Notes: generated from the letters alone by a model not told the origin. 10,972 bases of DNA from a bacterium (GCA_021812665.1 JAKAMX010000023.1:1-10972); one strand, 5' to 3'; counted from the stretch's first letter, positions 1 through 5,622 are shown. Made by a program: numbers and translations.

Positions 1-212
1 TTGGACCAGAAACTGGTTGGGTTCTTGTAGCGTGTGCCGATTGCCTTGATTTCGGTCTTATAGTACTGGCCGTAATATTCGGCCATGATTTTCAGTGTCG
101 CCCACGTATTTTTGTGGACCGGCGTTGCATTCTGCGCTGCGGTGATAATGAATATCTGCCGTTTCGCAGAACGTGAAGGTTTCTTGCGTTCTCGAGCGTT
201 TGACGTGGTCAT
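1..212 (-). CDS. Phage-like protein of unknown function, N-terminal fragment (runs off the left edge)
   Basis: The frame is open from an ATG at 212-210 down to base 1 (70 full codons), so the 3' end lies outside the window. The start is set by AAGGAG five bases upstream (219-224) and lies two bases after the stop of the preceding gene, so translation is probably coupled. The fragment begins with a short basic, Ser/Arg/Lys-rich stretch (residues 4-18), then a hydrophobic strand followed by TAAQNATPVHKNTW, a helix with tyrosines, and an IGTRYKNPTSFW motif. This pattern of a strand, then AQNATPVH, then RYKNPTS recalls uncharacterised proteins I associate with tailed-phage genomes; that is recollection, not a search result. 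No enzymatic motif can be named. It is the third gene of a minus-strand operon with two other unknowns. A second overlapping minus-strand frame (58-273) is a shadow, because it has no SD site and an odd composition. Confidence 0.72.
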   Translation of the reverse strand, partial: MTTSNARERKKPSRSAKRQIFIITAAQNATPVHKNTWATLKIMAEYYGQYYKTEIKAIGTRYKNPTSFWS

Positions 213-214
213 GG

Positions 215-655
215 CTACTCCTTGAAACACGTTGGTGCATCGTTGAGGTTGAACATAGGTACGATTTCATCAAGCTTAGCGATTTGTCGTATTCCTTTGA
301 GGTTTATTTTCGAATGCTCTTTGGGCAATGTAGGAATTTTTGAGACGATATAAATCATCTTGTTTGAAAGTGCGGTGACTACAAACACAAACTCCTGATG
401 TGCCAAGTAGGTGACCGTTGTTTCCATCGGCGTAAAAGCCATGGTTCCAATCCGGAACTTTTGCTTATAGCTGTGTGGTATGTATTTTAGGTCTCCGCGA
501 TGAAGATATGCTTTCGCAACATCCTCAGCATCTTTTTGAGAACTACAGTACACAACGATACCTACATACGGAACGCCTTCGGTAAATGATGCCTGGGCGC
601 GAGCCATCATGGGTATCATAAAAAAAGCGAGCAAGAACATAAATGCCCTATACAT
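215..655 (-). CDS. Small exported protein of unknown function, 146 residues
   Basis: The reading frame is open back to 772, but the start is placed at the ATG 655-653. AAAGGAG lies exactly five bases upstream, and the protein then begins with a classical signal peptide: Arg at residue 3, a hydrophobic core over about residues 4-17, and a signal-peptidase-like MARA|QA site near residues 17-21. The mature part is about 126 residues, mixed alpha/beta, with a GVPYVGIVVYCSS segment, a basic middle, and Cys only near its start and end. The protein should act outside the cytoplasmic membrane. It is the second gene of the minus-strand operon; the upstream neighbour is exactly the same length and shares a G-x-PY-x5-C-x-S-x3-A pattern and a nearly identical leader, so the two may be diverged paralogues, although that neighbour has no signal peptide. 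The next gene starts two bases after the stop. I do not recognise the family. Confidence 0.78.
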   Translation of the reverse strand: MYRAFMFLLAFFMIPMMARAQASFTEGVPYVGIVVYCSSQKDAEDVAKAYLHRGDLKYIPHSYKQKFRIGTMAFTPMETTVTYLAHQEFVFVVTALSNKMIYIVSKIPTLPKEHSKINLKGIRQIAKLDEIVPMFNLNDAPTCFKE

Positions 656-660
656 GGGTA

Positions 661-680
661 CTCCTTTCTTGTAAAAGAAC
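661..680 (-). promoter_or_regulatory. Ribosome binding site with adjacent small hairpin (leader copy 1)
   Basis: Read on the minus strand this is GTTCTTTTACAAGAAAGGAG, five bases before the ATG at 655. TTCTT and AAGAA can pair around a TTAC loop immediately 5' of the AGGAG, so the element may hold or expose the SD site. It is nearly the same as the leader at 1221-1241 in front of the first gene of the operon. Confidence 0.6.
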
Positions 681-725
681 TGTTCCTCTTTCAGCCAACG
701 AACTATTTCATTAGCTGGAAAAGAA

Positions 726-758
726 GCTGGTTTACTCGTTGAAGAGCGGTAAACCAGC
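726..758 (-). terminator. Intergenic hairpin with T-rich tail, probable terminator or attenuator
   Basis: GCTGGTTTAC (726-735) and GTAAACCAGC (749-758) form a perfect 10-bp inverted repeat with a 13-base loop. On the minus strand the stem is followed directly by TTCTTTTCC, a moderate U tract. It starts 17 bases after the stop of the 146-residue first gene and lies 70 bases before the exported-protein start. It could be a partial intrinsic terminator that tunes expression of the two downstream genes, or an RNA-processing or stability element. The weak T tract makes a strong terminator uncertain. Confidence 0.55.
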
Positions 759-774
759 AGATGTTGTGTCATGC

Positions 775-1215
775 CTATGACTTCGGTTTATTGCGGATGC
801 CGAGAAGCACATCCTGGTAAACCACCGGTTGCATGTAAAAGATGAGGTAGCAAGTTGAGCCTCGGATGCGGGATTCGTTTGGGGTTCCCGGTTCGACATA
901 CTCACGTACCGTTGCGAACTGACAACCGTGCCGTACATATATATCGATTATCTCGACATACATGATCGTCGGGTAGCCGACGGTGTAGCGAAGCTGCATG
1001 TTTGCAATCCCGCGCATATCGCAACGAATCCTGAGCTGTTTTGCTTCTTGCTCGGACGCGCATTTAATTGCGAGTGCTGAGTATGGCTTGCCGCCAACGT
1101 GCGAAAGCAGAGTCTGCTCTTTTCCGTTGAACGAATCATCGCCCATGGGCGCATCTCGAATATAGAGAAGAATTAGTTTTGCGGTACTCTGCGCTCGCAA
1201 CCCTCGCTCGCTCAT
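775..1215 (-). CDS. Cytoplasmic protein of unknown function, 146 residues, first gene of the minus-strand operon
   Basis: The frame extends up to 1245, but the start is placed at the ATG 1215-1213 because AAAGGAG lies five bases upstream, the same geometry as the next gene. The protein has no signal peptide and no clear membrane span. It shows a GKPYSALAIKCASEQEAKQL segment at about residues 42-61, then alternating hydrophobic strands with many aromatic residues, and a basic C-terminus. The segment resembles GVPYVGIVVYCSSQKDAEDV in the following gene, which is the same length. Together with the shared leader this suggests an old tandem duplication, but the rest of the alignment is weak. A sigma70-type promoter lies about 75 bases upstream and a hairpin lies between this gene and the next. 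I do not recognise the family, and no catalytic motif is visible. Confidence 0.75.
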   Translation of the reverse strand: MSERGLRAQSTAKLILLYIRDAPMGDDSFNGKEQTLLSHVGGKPYSALAIKCASEQEAKQLRIRCDMRGIANMQLRYTVGYPTIMYVEIIDIYVRHGCQFATVREYVEPGTPNESRIRGSTCYLIFYMQPVVYQDVLLGIRNKPKS

Positions 1216-1220
1216 AGGGC

Positions 1221-1241
1221 CTCCTTTCTTTGGAAAAGAAC
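1221..1241 (-). promoter_or_regulatory. Ribosome binding site with adjacent small hairpin (leader copy 2)
   Basis: On the minus strand this reads GTTCTTTTCC followed by AAAGAAAGGAG. TTCTTT and AAAGAA can pair around TCC directly before the SD site, which lies five bases from the ATG at 1215. It matches the leader at 661-680 apart from a one-base length difference and one or two substitutions. Confidence 0.6.
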
Positions 1242-1289
1242 GCATGGTTTGCTCAAAAAATTATTGAGAAAAACGCCGTTACTACGCTG

Positions 1290-1318
1290 ATGGTACGCTC
1301 GTTGGATGGTGGTGTCAA
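1290..1318 (-). promoter_or_regulatory. Sigma70-type promoter of the minus-strand accessory operon
   Basis: On the minus strand there is a perfect TTGACA (1318-1313), a 17-base spacer and TACCAT (1295-1290, 4 of 6 matches to the -10 consensus). Transcription would begin near 1283, giving a leader of about 68 bases before the ATG at 1215. This is the best -35 box I found in the window. Confidence 0.7.
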
Positions 1319-1350
1319 GAAATTTTTTATCCGCCAAATCTATAAAAATT

Positions 1351-1359
1351 TGTTATCAT
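1351..1359 (+). promoter_or_regulatory. Extended -10 promoter for the Nudix gene (leaderless)
   Basis: TGTTATCAT is a TGn extended -10 element (TATCAT, 5 of 6). Its end lies seven bases before the ATG at 1367, so the predicted transcript starts at or next to the start codon. No convincing -35 box and no SD site are present. An overlapping TATACT (1359-1364) is too close to the ATG to serve this start. Confidence 0.5.
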
Positions 1360-1366
1360 ATACTTT

Positions 1367-1807
1367 ATGAATATTGTCCAGGAAGAATCCTTTGGCGTCG
1401 TGCCAGTTTACAAAAATTCCCGTGGAATTTATCAGTTTTGCGTCGTTCAGCTCGCAGCTGGACACTGGGGATTTCCAAAGGGGCACCGAGAGGGGGCTGA
1501 GACAGGAAGGCAGGCAGCACTACGTGAGCTTTTTGAGGAAACAGGGGTAAGCTCAATTGATATTCTGCCAAACACCTCCTTTTCAGAAGAGTACTCTTTT
1601 ATTAAAGATGGGGTGCAGTATAACAAAAAAGTCACTTACTACCTTGGTGTAGTTGATCCGCTCAATATAAGAGACTTGCATATAGCGGGTGGAGAAATTA
1701 TTGGTAAAGAATGGTTGCCATACGAGGACGTTATAAAAAAGCTTTCCTTTCCTGAGTCAAAAGAAATTGCACTAAAAGCGCATGATTACTTAGTGCGCAA
1801 CATTTAG
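1367..1807 (+). CDS. Nudix hydrolase, possibly of the Ap4A hydrolase type
   Basis: A Nudix enzyme that hydrolyses a nucleoside diphosphate linked to another moiety, using divalent metal, in the cytoplasm. The full Nudix box GX5EX7REUXEEXGU is intact at residues 39-61 (G39, E45, R53, E54, E57, E58, G60), preceded by the usual HWGFPKGH strand at 33-40. The glutamates E54, E57 and E58 should bind the metal. The 146-residue length is normal for a single-domain member. The N-terminal ESFGVVPVY and HWGFPKGH segments resemble diadenosine tetraphosphate hydrolase-type and related Nudix proteins, but the substrate cannot be read from sequence. The ATG at 1367 is the only in-frame start that keeps the first beta strand; it has no SD site and sits about seven bases after an extended -10 box, so the mRNA is probably leaderless. 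It is followed 32 bases later by a gene with its own promoter. Confidence 0.93.
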   Translation: MNIVQEESFGVVPVYKNSRGIYQFCVVQLAAGHWGFPKGHREGAETGRQAALRELFEETGVSSIDILPNTSFSEEYSFIKDGVQYNKKVTYYLGVVDPLNIRDLHIAGGEIIGKEWLPYEDVIKKLSFPESKEIALKAHDYLVRNI

Positions 1808-1823
1808 TAAACCGTATATTCTT

Positions 1824-1832
1824 TGGTAAACT
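1824..1832 (+). promoter_or_regulatory. Extended -10 promoter, leaderless type
   Basis: TGG followed by TAAACT (1827-1832) is an extended -10 element ending seven bases before the ATG at 1840. No SD site lies before that ATG. The -35 position (TTAGTA, 1804-1809) is poor. Confidence 0.4.
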
Positions 1833-1839
1833 TAAACAC

Positions 1840-2283
1840 ATGAAAAAGCTTTACATAATTATCGCAATATTAGCAGCAGGCCTCTTGCTTTTCTTTCTTA
1901 TTCCTCAAAAAAGCAATGCGCCAACGAGAAGTGAGGCTCCCGCAGCTCCTGCACCACAAGCCGTATCGGGAGCAGTCACGCTCGCAGTTGGAGAAAAAGG
2001 TCAAGTTGGAGACCTCGGCATTTTACTCAAGGGGCCGATAGAGGACAGCCGTTGTCCTATTGGCGTGCAGTGCGTATGGGCAGGTGAAGTTCGCGCCTCC
2101 GTCCTACTTTCAAGTCCGACAAAATCAGAAACAATCAGCATTGCAAACAACAAGCCACCATATATTTTTGACGGACACCAGGTTACGCTCGTAACTATTT
2201 CTCCTTCGTCAAAAACGCCGAATCAAAAAATTTCTCAGTCACAATATCAAATTACATTTCAAGTTCAAACGGTGCAAAAATAG
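1840..2283 (+). CDS. Membrane-anchored extracytoplasmic protein with an SRCPxxVxCxWAG motif
   Basis: 147 residues. Residues 1-3 are MKK, followed by one hydrophobic segment (about 4-21) that acts as an uncleaved anchor or signal; there is no lipobox cysteine. A Pro/Ala-rich linker (about 23-42) leads to a beta-rich domain. That domain contains EDSRCPIGVQCVWAGE at 68-83, with C72 and C78 well placed for a disulfide. The SRCPxxVxCxWAG signature is known to me from short extracytoplasmic proteins and lipoproteins of unknown function in several bacterial phyla, notably Bacteroidetes. The rest (FDGHQVTLVTISP, then QYQITFQVQ) looks like the closing strands of a small beta sandwich. Function is unknown; a role at the cell surface is inferred from the anchor. 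The start is supported by the hydrophobic N-terminus and by an extended -10 box seven bases upstream. Confidence 0.85.
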   Translation: MKKLYIIIAILAAGLLLFFLIPQKSNAPTRSEAPAAPAPQAVSGAVTLAVGEKGQVGDLGILLKGPIEDSRCPIGVQCVWAGEVRASVLLSSPTKSETISIANNKPPYIFDGHQVTLVTISPSSKTPNQKISQSQYQITFQVQTVQK

Positions 2284-2294
2284 CAATCAAAACC

Positions 2295-2323
2295 TTGCAT
2301 AAATAATAATTGTATGCTATGGT
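2295..2323 (+). promoter_or_regulatory. Promoter of the cold-shock gene
   Basis: TTGCAT (2295-2300), a 17-base spacer and TATGGT (2318-2323), with TGC just before the -10 making it an extended -10. The transcript would start near 2330, leaving a 5' leader of about 63 bases. Long leaders are common in cold-shock mRNAs, where they affect stability and translation, but I see no strong hairpin or SD site in this one. Confidence 0.55.
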
Positions 2324-2392
2324 GCTCGGGTATTAAGCACAGGGGACAGAGTCGAGTTTCGCGGGTGGAATACGTAATTACAAAAGCAACAA

Positions 2393-2590
2393 ATGACAGG
2401 AACAATTAAGACCCTTACGGATCGTGGATTTGGTTTCATTTCTCGCCCAGGCGAAGCAAAGGACCTCTTCTTCCATTCAAAGGATTTGGTTGGCGTTACT
2501 TTCGAGGATTTGAAGCAGGGTGATACACTCAGCTTTGATGTTGTTGATGGACAGAAAGGTCCAGCAGCAGTAAACGTTTCTCGCGTTTAA
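2393..2590 (+). CDS. Cold-shock domain protein (CspA family)
   Basis: A 65-residue single cold-shock domain, the usual size for the CspA/CspB family. It binds single-stranded RNA and DNA and acts as an RNA chaperone in the cytoplasm. The two nucleic-acid-binding motifs are present: RNP1-like RGFGFIS at 11-17 and RNP2-like DLFFHSKDL at about 24-32. The N-terminus MTGTIKTLTDRGFGFI is a standard first strand pair with Lys in the normal position. The gene is monocistronic: it has its own promoter at 2295-2323, a leader of about 63 bases and a strong intrinsic terminator 15 bases after the stop. The ATG has no SD site upstream (the preceding bases are AAAAGCAACAA). The surface aromatic residues F14, F16, F26, F27 and H28 expected to stack on bases are all kept. 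Confidence 0.96.
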   Translation: MTGTIKTLTDRGFGFISRPGEAKDLFFHSKDLVGVTFEDLKQGDTLSFDVVDGQKGPAAVNVSRV

Positions 2591-2604
2591 GCCACCTACA
2601 AAAA

Positions 2605-2641
2605 GCACCTGGCACTCTCTCGAGTGTCGGGTGTTTTTTTT
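2605..2641 (+). terminator. Intrinsic terminator of the cold-shock gene
   Basis: A stem of up to 13 bp (2605-2617 with 2622-2634, including a few G-T wobbles) closes a TCTC tetraloop and runs into eight T residues (2634-2641). The core GCACTC/GAGTGT pairs at 2612-2627. It is the clearest terminator in the window. Confidence 0.92.
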
Positions 2642-2656
2642 ATGTACTATAAAACC

Positions 2657-2685
2657 TTGATTTTTGGAGCTTTTTATGGTATTGT
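2657..2685 (+). promoter_or_regulatory. Promoter of the 80-residue gene, leaderless type
   Basis: TTGATT (2657-2662), a 17-base spacer and TATTGT (2680-2685). The predicted start falls on the A of the ATG at 2692, so the mRNA would be leaderless. There is no SD site. Confidence 0.55.
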
Positions 2686-2691
2686 CAAAAA

Positions 2692-2934
2692 ATGAAAAGA
2701 GATGGCGATCGTATAAAGGAAAGTGAAAGACGCATATCTATAGCTGAGTTTCTTGAGTCATTCAACAAAAATATGCCGAAGGGTTTTCCCCATGTCACGC
2801 CAGCTCTCCTAAAAAAGTTCCAAGAGGCGCACGCGGCACTCTTTAGGGACGGCAACGTCACTTGGTCACTCGATCAGCATCGCAAAAAACTCATTGATTG
2901 GCTTCCTCGCAACATCGAACACACAGAAAAATAG
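2692..2934 (+). CDS. Small conserved-looking protein of unknown function, 80 residues
   Basis: A short, charged, mostly helical soluble protein. Residues 1-17 are very polar, followed by SIAEFLESFNKNMPKGFPHV, a helix (ALLKKFQEAHAALF), a turn with GNVTWSLDQHRKKLIDWLP and a charged tail. It has no Cys, membrane segment or signal peptide. The pattern FPHVTPALLKKF followed by WSLDQHRKKLIDWLP resembles a small protein I associate with Parcubacteria genomes, so I regard it as a real gene; this is recollection only and no function is known to me. The start is supported by a promoter whose predicted initiation base is the ATG itself. The gene lies between the cold-shock terminator and the next leaderless promoter, so it is probably transcribed alone or reads through into the nuclease gene 39 bases downstream. 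Confidence 0.75.
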   Translation: MKRDGDRIKESERRISIAEFLESFNKNMPKGFPHVTPALLKKFQEAHAALFRDGNVTWSLDQHRKKLIDWLPRNIEHTEK

Positions 2935-2958
2935 CGGACGACAGGAGTCGCGTTTGTG

Positions 2959-2967
2959 TGATACAAT
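2959..2967 (+). promoter_or_regulatory. Extended -10 promoter of the nuclease-fusion gene (leaderless GTG)
   Basis: TGATACAAT is a TGn extended -10 (TACAAT, 5 of 6 matches) ending six bases before the GTG start at 2974. A weak -35-like ACGACA lies at 2938-2943. The predicted transcript starts at or within a base of the GTG, and there is no SD site at a usable distance. Confidence 0.55.
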
Positions 2968-2973
2968 CGACTC

Positions 2974-4473
2974 GTGAATATCTCAAAAACAACATTTCAA
3001 GACTATCTTTTTTGTCCAAGAAATACGTGGCTCAAACTCCACAAGCCAGAACTTTTGGAAAAGTTTGAACTCTCAGAATTTGAAAAACATCTCGTTGAGC
3101 AAGGGAACGAAGTTGAGTCTTACGCACGCAATTTGTTCCCTGGTGGGGTTGAAGTTATCGAGCGTGATGAGCGCGGCTGTGAAGAAACGGTGCGCTTTAT
3201 GGCTGCAAAAACTCCGACTATCTTTCAGGCAACATTTATTATCGATGGATTTATCGCGCGCAATGACGCCCTATCTTGGAATGCAGAAACAAACAAGTGG
3301 GATCTTTATGAAGTGAAAGGTACGAATGATATCAACGACAAGGGCAGTGACCACAACCACCTCGACGACCTTGCATTCCAAGCATCAGTGCTCAAGCGCT
3401 CGAATATCCCTGTCGGTAAATATTTTTTAGTCCATCTCAACAGAGAATATGTTCGTGAAAGTGATCTCGATTACAAAGAGCTATTTAAAGTAGAAGATAA
3501 AACTACTGAAATATTGGAACGTTTGTCGACCATTGAGAACCAGATGGAAACGGCAAAAATGTACCTCGCTTCTGAAAAGGAGCCGCGAAACGACGACTGT
3601 AAATGTATCTATCGCGGTAGAAGCGGGCACTGCACGACATTTCGTGAGTCTTATCCCGAAGTACCCACATACTCTATCCACGATCTTTCTCGTATTGGCG
3701 CAAGCAAAAGGAAACTCGAAGCACTTGTCGAGAGAAGAATTTATGAAATTGAAAATGTCCCTGAAGATATTGAGTTTTCAGATATTCAGAAAAATCAGAT
3801 CGATGCGCATCGCCAGGGCAAAGCAATAATCGATATTGATGGTATTCGTGAAGAGCTAGAGAAACTTTCTTTCCCCCTATACTTTTTGGACTACGAAACA
3901 TATGCGCCTGCTATCCCAACGTTTAACGGCTATGCACCTTATCAAAGAATTCCGTTTCAATTTTCACTCCACATATTATATGAACCCGACGGAGAACTTT
4001 CTCATATTGAATATTTACATACCGAAGCATCTGATCCTTCTTCTCAAGTAGCAAAAATCCTCGGTGACGTCATCGGCGAGCAGGGCACAGTCATTGCATG
4101 GAATAAATCGTTTGAAGCTGGCGTGAATAGGGAAATCGGCGAGCGCTTGCCGCAGTACAAAGTGGCAATGGAGCGCATTAATGCCATGCTCTATGATCTC
4201 ATGGATGTTTTTAAAAAACAGTATTATGTGCATCCAAATTTCAAAGGGAGCACCTCCATCAAGAAGGTTCAGCCGACACTCTTTCCTGAGCTTTCATACA
4301 AAGATCTTGAGATCCATGAGGGCGGACAGGCTTCAAACGCATGGTGGCAGATGATCTCACCCGCAACCAGCACAGAAGAGAGTGACCAGATCGCACGCAA
4401 CCTCAAGGAGTATTGTGGACGTGATACATACGCCATGGTCGTCGTGTGGCAAGAGCTTAAAAAGCTGATTTGA
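2974..4473 (+). CDS. Two-domain nuclease: Fe-S PD-(D/E)XK (Cas4/RecB-like) plus DEDDy exonuclease-like DUF2779 domain
   Basis: 499 residues beginning with GTG. The N-terminal part looks like an iron-sulfur PD-(D/E)XK nuclease of the Cas4/RecB type. It has the opening YLFCPRNTWL with C14, a candidate active site D98 (ARNDAL), E113 and K115 (YEVKG), and a cysteine group C209-x-C211-x8-C220, giving four ligands for a possible [4Fe-4S] cluster. The C-terminal part (about 300-499) matches my knowledge of DUF2779: an RNase H-like exonuclease fold with D306 and E308 (LDYET), a second motif AWNKSFE (376-381) and Y480-x3-D484 as in DEDDy enzymes. The second motif carries E381 where classical DEDD enzymes have Asp. 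Such a protein should process DNA or RNA ends in the cytoplasm; its role is not established. It lies alone behind a leaderless promoter, 22 bases before dgkA, with no cas genes nearby, so a CRISPR role is not indicated. Confidence 0.88.
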   Translation: MNISKTTFQDYLFCPRNTWLKLHKPELLEKFELSEFEKHLVEQGNEVESYARNLFPGGVEVIERDERGCEETVRFMAAKTPTIFQATFIIDGFIARNDALSWNAETNKWDLYEVKGTNDINDKGSDHNHLDDLAFQASVLKRSNIPVGKYFLVHLNREYVRESDLDYKELFKVEDKTTEILERLSTIENQMETAKMYLASEKEPRNDDCKCIYRGRSGHCTTFRESYPEVPTYSIHDLSRIGASKRKLEALVERRIYEIENVPEDIEFSDIQKNQIDAHRQGKAIIDIDGIREELEKLSFPLYFLDYETYAPAIPTFNGYAPYQRIPFQFSLHILYEPDGELSHIEYLHTEASDPSSQVAKILGDVIGEQGTVIAWNKSFEAGVNREIGERLPQYKVAMERINAMLYDLMDVFKKQYYVHPNFKGSTSIKKVQPTLFPELSYKDLEIHEGGQASNAWWQMISPATSTEESDQIARNLKEYCGRDTYAMVVVWQELKKLI

Positions 4474-4495
4474 TTCAATAACTTACAAGAACAAT

Positions 4496-4852
4496 ATGCG
4501 AAAATTTTTAGCAAGTTTTAGATGGGCAAGGCATGGTTTACAAACGGTATGGAGAGAAGAGGCAAACTTTCGTACCGAAATATTTTTAGGAGTTGCAATG
4601 CTTGCATTCGCATTCCTTTTTGATTTCTCTTTCATAGAGTGGGTCATTGTTATCGCCTGCATAACAATTGTTCTTGCTGCAGAAGTGGTGAATACCGTTA
4701 TTGAAGACCTCTGCAATAAAATTGAACCGCACCACGATCCCGCGATCGGAAAAATTAAAGATATGGCAGCTGCTTTTGTGCTTCTCGCAGTCAGTGGAGC
4801 GGGTATCATGGGTGCGCTCCTTATCGCATCCCACTTTTTTGATCAATACTAG
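4496..4852 (+). CDS. dgkA: Undecaprenol kinase / diacylglycerol kinase (DgkA family)
   Basis: 118 residues, the normal length for this integral membrane kinase. It phosphorylates undecaprenol or diacylglycerol with ATP and so feeds lipid carrier back to envelope synthesis. Three membrane spans are visible (about 29-42, 46-62 and 91-111), preceded by an amphipathic basic N-terminal helix. All hallmark residues of the family are present with correct spacing: E28, then E63, N66 and E70 in AAEVVNTVIEDL, and K88-D89 in IKDMAA, matching E28, E69, N72, E76, K94 and D95 of the E. coli enzyme. Gram-positive-type members mainly use undecaprenol; which substrate applies here cannot be told. It starts 22 bases after the nuclease gene, without a clear SD site, and may be cotranscribed with it; a weak TACAAG lies six bases before the ATG. 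Its stop codon overlaps that of the convergent rRNA-modification gene. Confidence 0.94.
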   Translation: MRKFLASFRWARHGLQTVWREEANFRTEIFLGVAMLAFAFLFDFSFIEWVIVIACITIVLAAEVVNTVIEDLCNKIEPHHDPAIGKIKDMAAAFVLLAVSGAGIMGALLIASHFFDQY

Positions 4853-5562
4853 AGACCGATACTTTTCTTTAGTGTGGCAAGTTCTGTGTCTGTGATTGGA
4901 CGATATCCGCCTTCCTTGAGGTCACCGAGTGTAACGTTCATGACTCGAATGCGCGTGAGCTCGAGAACCTGATATCCTTCTGCGGTACACATACGACGAA
5001 TTTGGTGTCGTTTACCTTCGGTGAGTGTAATATTAAAAATCGTTTCGCCTGCGCGACGAGCTCGTGCGGGTTTTGTTTTATATCCTTCAATCATAATGCC
5101 ACGCTCAAGATGACGAATAAACGCGTCACTAACCGGCTTATCTACTTTTACCAAATATTCTTTTTCGTGTGCGCGATCGGGTGAAAGGATGCGATCAGTT
5201 AAGCGACCGTCGTTCGTCAAAATGAGCAAGCCGCGTGATTCTTTATCAAGTCGGCCGAGAGGGAACAACCCACGAAGCGCTGGCGTAGCCATTTTGATAT
5301 TTTCTCCCTCTTTTTGCGTATCAGTAGAAACACCGCGCGGTTTGTAATAAGCAATATAACGGTGTCGAAGTTCATCTTGCTTTGCAACCTTCGGAGACAC
5401 AGCAACGACATCCTTTTCAGTAACCTTATCACCAATTTTCGCAATATTGCCGTTGATTGTCACAAGGCCTTTTTCTATGAGCTCATCTGCGCCTCGACGC
5501 GTAGAATAACCCTTGTGCGCAAGGTAGCGGTTTAATCGAACAGGAAATGTGAGAGATTCCAT
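4849..5562 (-). CDS. rluF: RluF-like 23S rRNA pseudouridine synthase (RsuA/RluB/RluE/RluF family)
   Basis: Converts a specific uridine of rRNA to pseudouridine. With the ATG at 5562-5560 the protein has 237 residues: an S4 RNA-binding domain (about 8-55, VRLNRYLAHKGYSTRRGADELI) and the catalytic domain. The active-site motif GRLDKESRGLLILTNDG holds the catalytic D106. HEKEYLVKVDKP, then GKRHQIRRMC, then a C-terminal TRIRVMNVTLGDL match RluF (U2604 of E. coli 23S rRNA, bulged loop near the peptidyl-transferase centre) better than RsuA, RluB or RluE; the subfamily is inferred. The frame is open back to 5586, and GTG 5571 is also in frame, but a TTGCGT-17-TTTAAT promoter places transcription near 5568, so ATG 5562 is the first usable start, with a leader of only about six bases. 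The gene diverges from tgt and converges on dgkA, sharing the CTAG stop. Confidence 0.9.
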   Translation of the reverse strand: MESLTFPVRLNRYLAHKGYSTRRGADELIEKGLVTINGNIAKIGDKVTEKDVVAVSPKVAKQDELRHRYIAYYKPRGVSTDTQKEGENIKMATPALRGLFPLGRLDKESRGLLILTNDGRLTDRILSPDRAHEKEYLVKVDKPVSDAFIRHLERGIMIEGYKTKPARARRAGETIFNITLTEGKRHQIRRMCTAEGYQVLELTRIRVMNVTLGDLKEGGYRPITDTELATLKKSIGL

Positions 5563-5574
5563 ATAGGTCACGCA

Positions 5575-5603
5575 ATTAAAGCACATTTTACGAAATTACG
5601 CAA
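5575..5603 (-). promoter_or_regulatory. Promoter of the rluF-like gene, interlocked with the tgt promoter
   Basis: Minus strand: TTGCGT (5603-5598), a 17-base spacer and TTTAAT (5580-5575) preceded by TGC, an extended -10. Initiation is expected near 5568, six bases before the ATG at 5562. The element overlaps the tgt promoter (5587-5615) by 17 bases, so both can hardly be occupied at once. Confidence 0.5.
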
Positions 5604-5615
5604 TCATGCTACAGT
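5587..5615 (+). promoter_or_regulatory. Promoter of tgt-uvrB, leaderless type
   Basis: TTTACG (5587-5592, 4 of 6), a 17-base spacer and TACAGT (5610-5615) preceded by TGC, an extended -10. The -10 ends seven bases before the ATG at 5623, so the transcript probably starts on or next to the start codon. No SD site is present. Confidence 0.55.
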
Positions 5616-5622
5616 ACCACAA

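Noticed and set aside
58..273. Minus-strand frame of 71 codons
   Set aside because: The overlapping frame starting at 212 has a correct SD site and stays open to the window edge with a recognisable protein pattern.
1359..1364. TATACT as the -10 box for the Nudix gene
   Set aside because: It ends two bases before the ATG, so the transcript would begin inside the gene; the overlapping TGTTATCAT at 1351-1359 has the correct distance.
2974..4473. CRISPR-associated Cas4
   Set aside because: The N-terminal part is Cas4-like, but the chain is much longer, has a DUF2779 exonuclease domain, and no repeats or other cas genes are nearby.
5563..5586. Longer start for the rluF-like gene (ATG at 5586 or GTG at 5571)
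   Set aside because: Both lie upstream of the predicted transcript start and add residues before the normal S4-domain N-terminus; there is no SD site for either.
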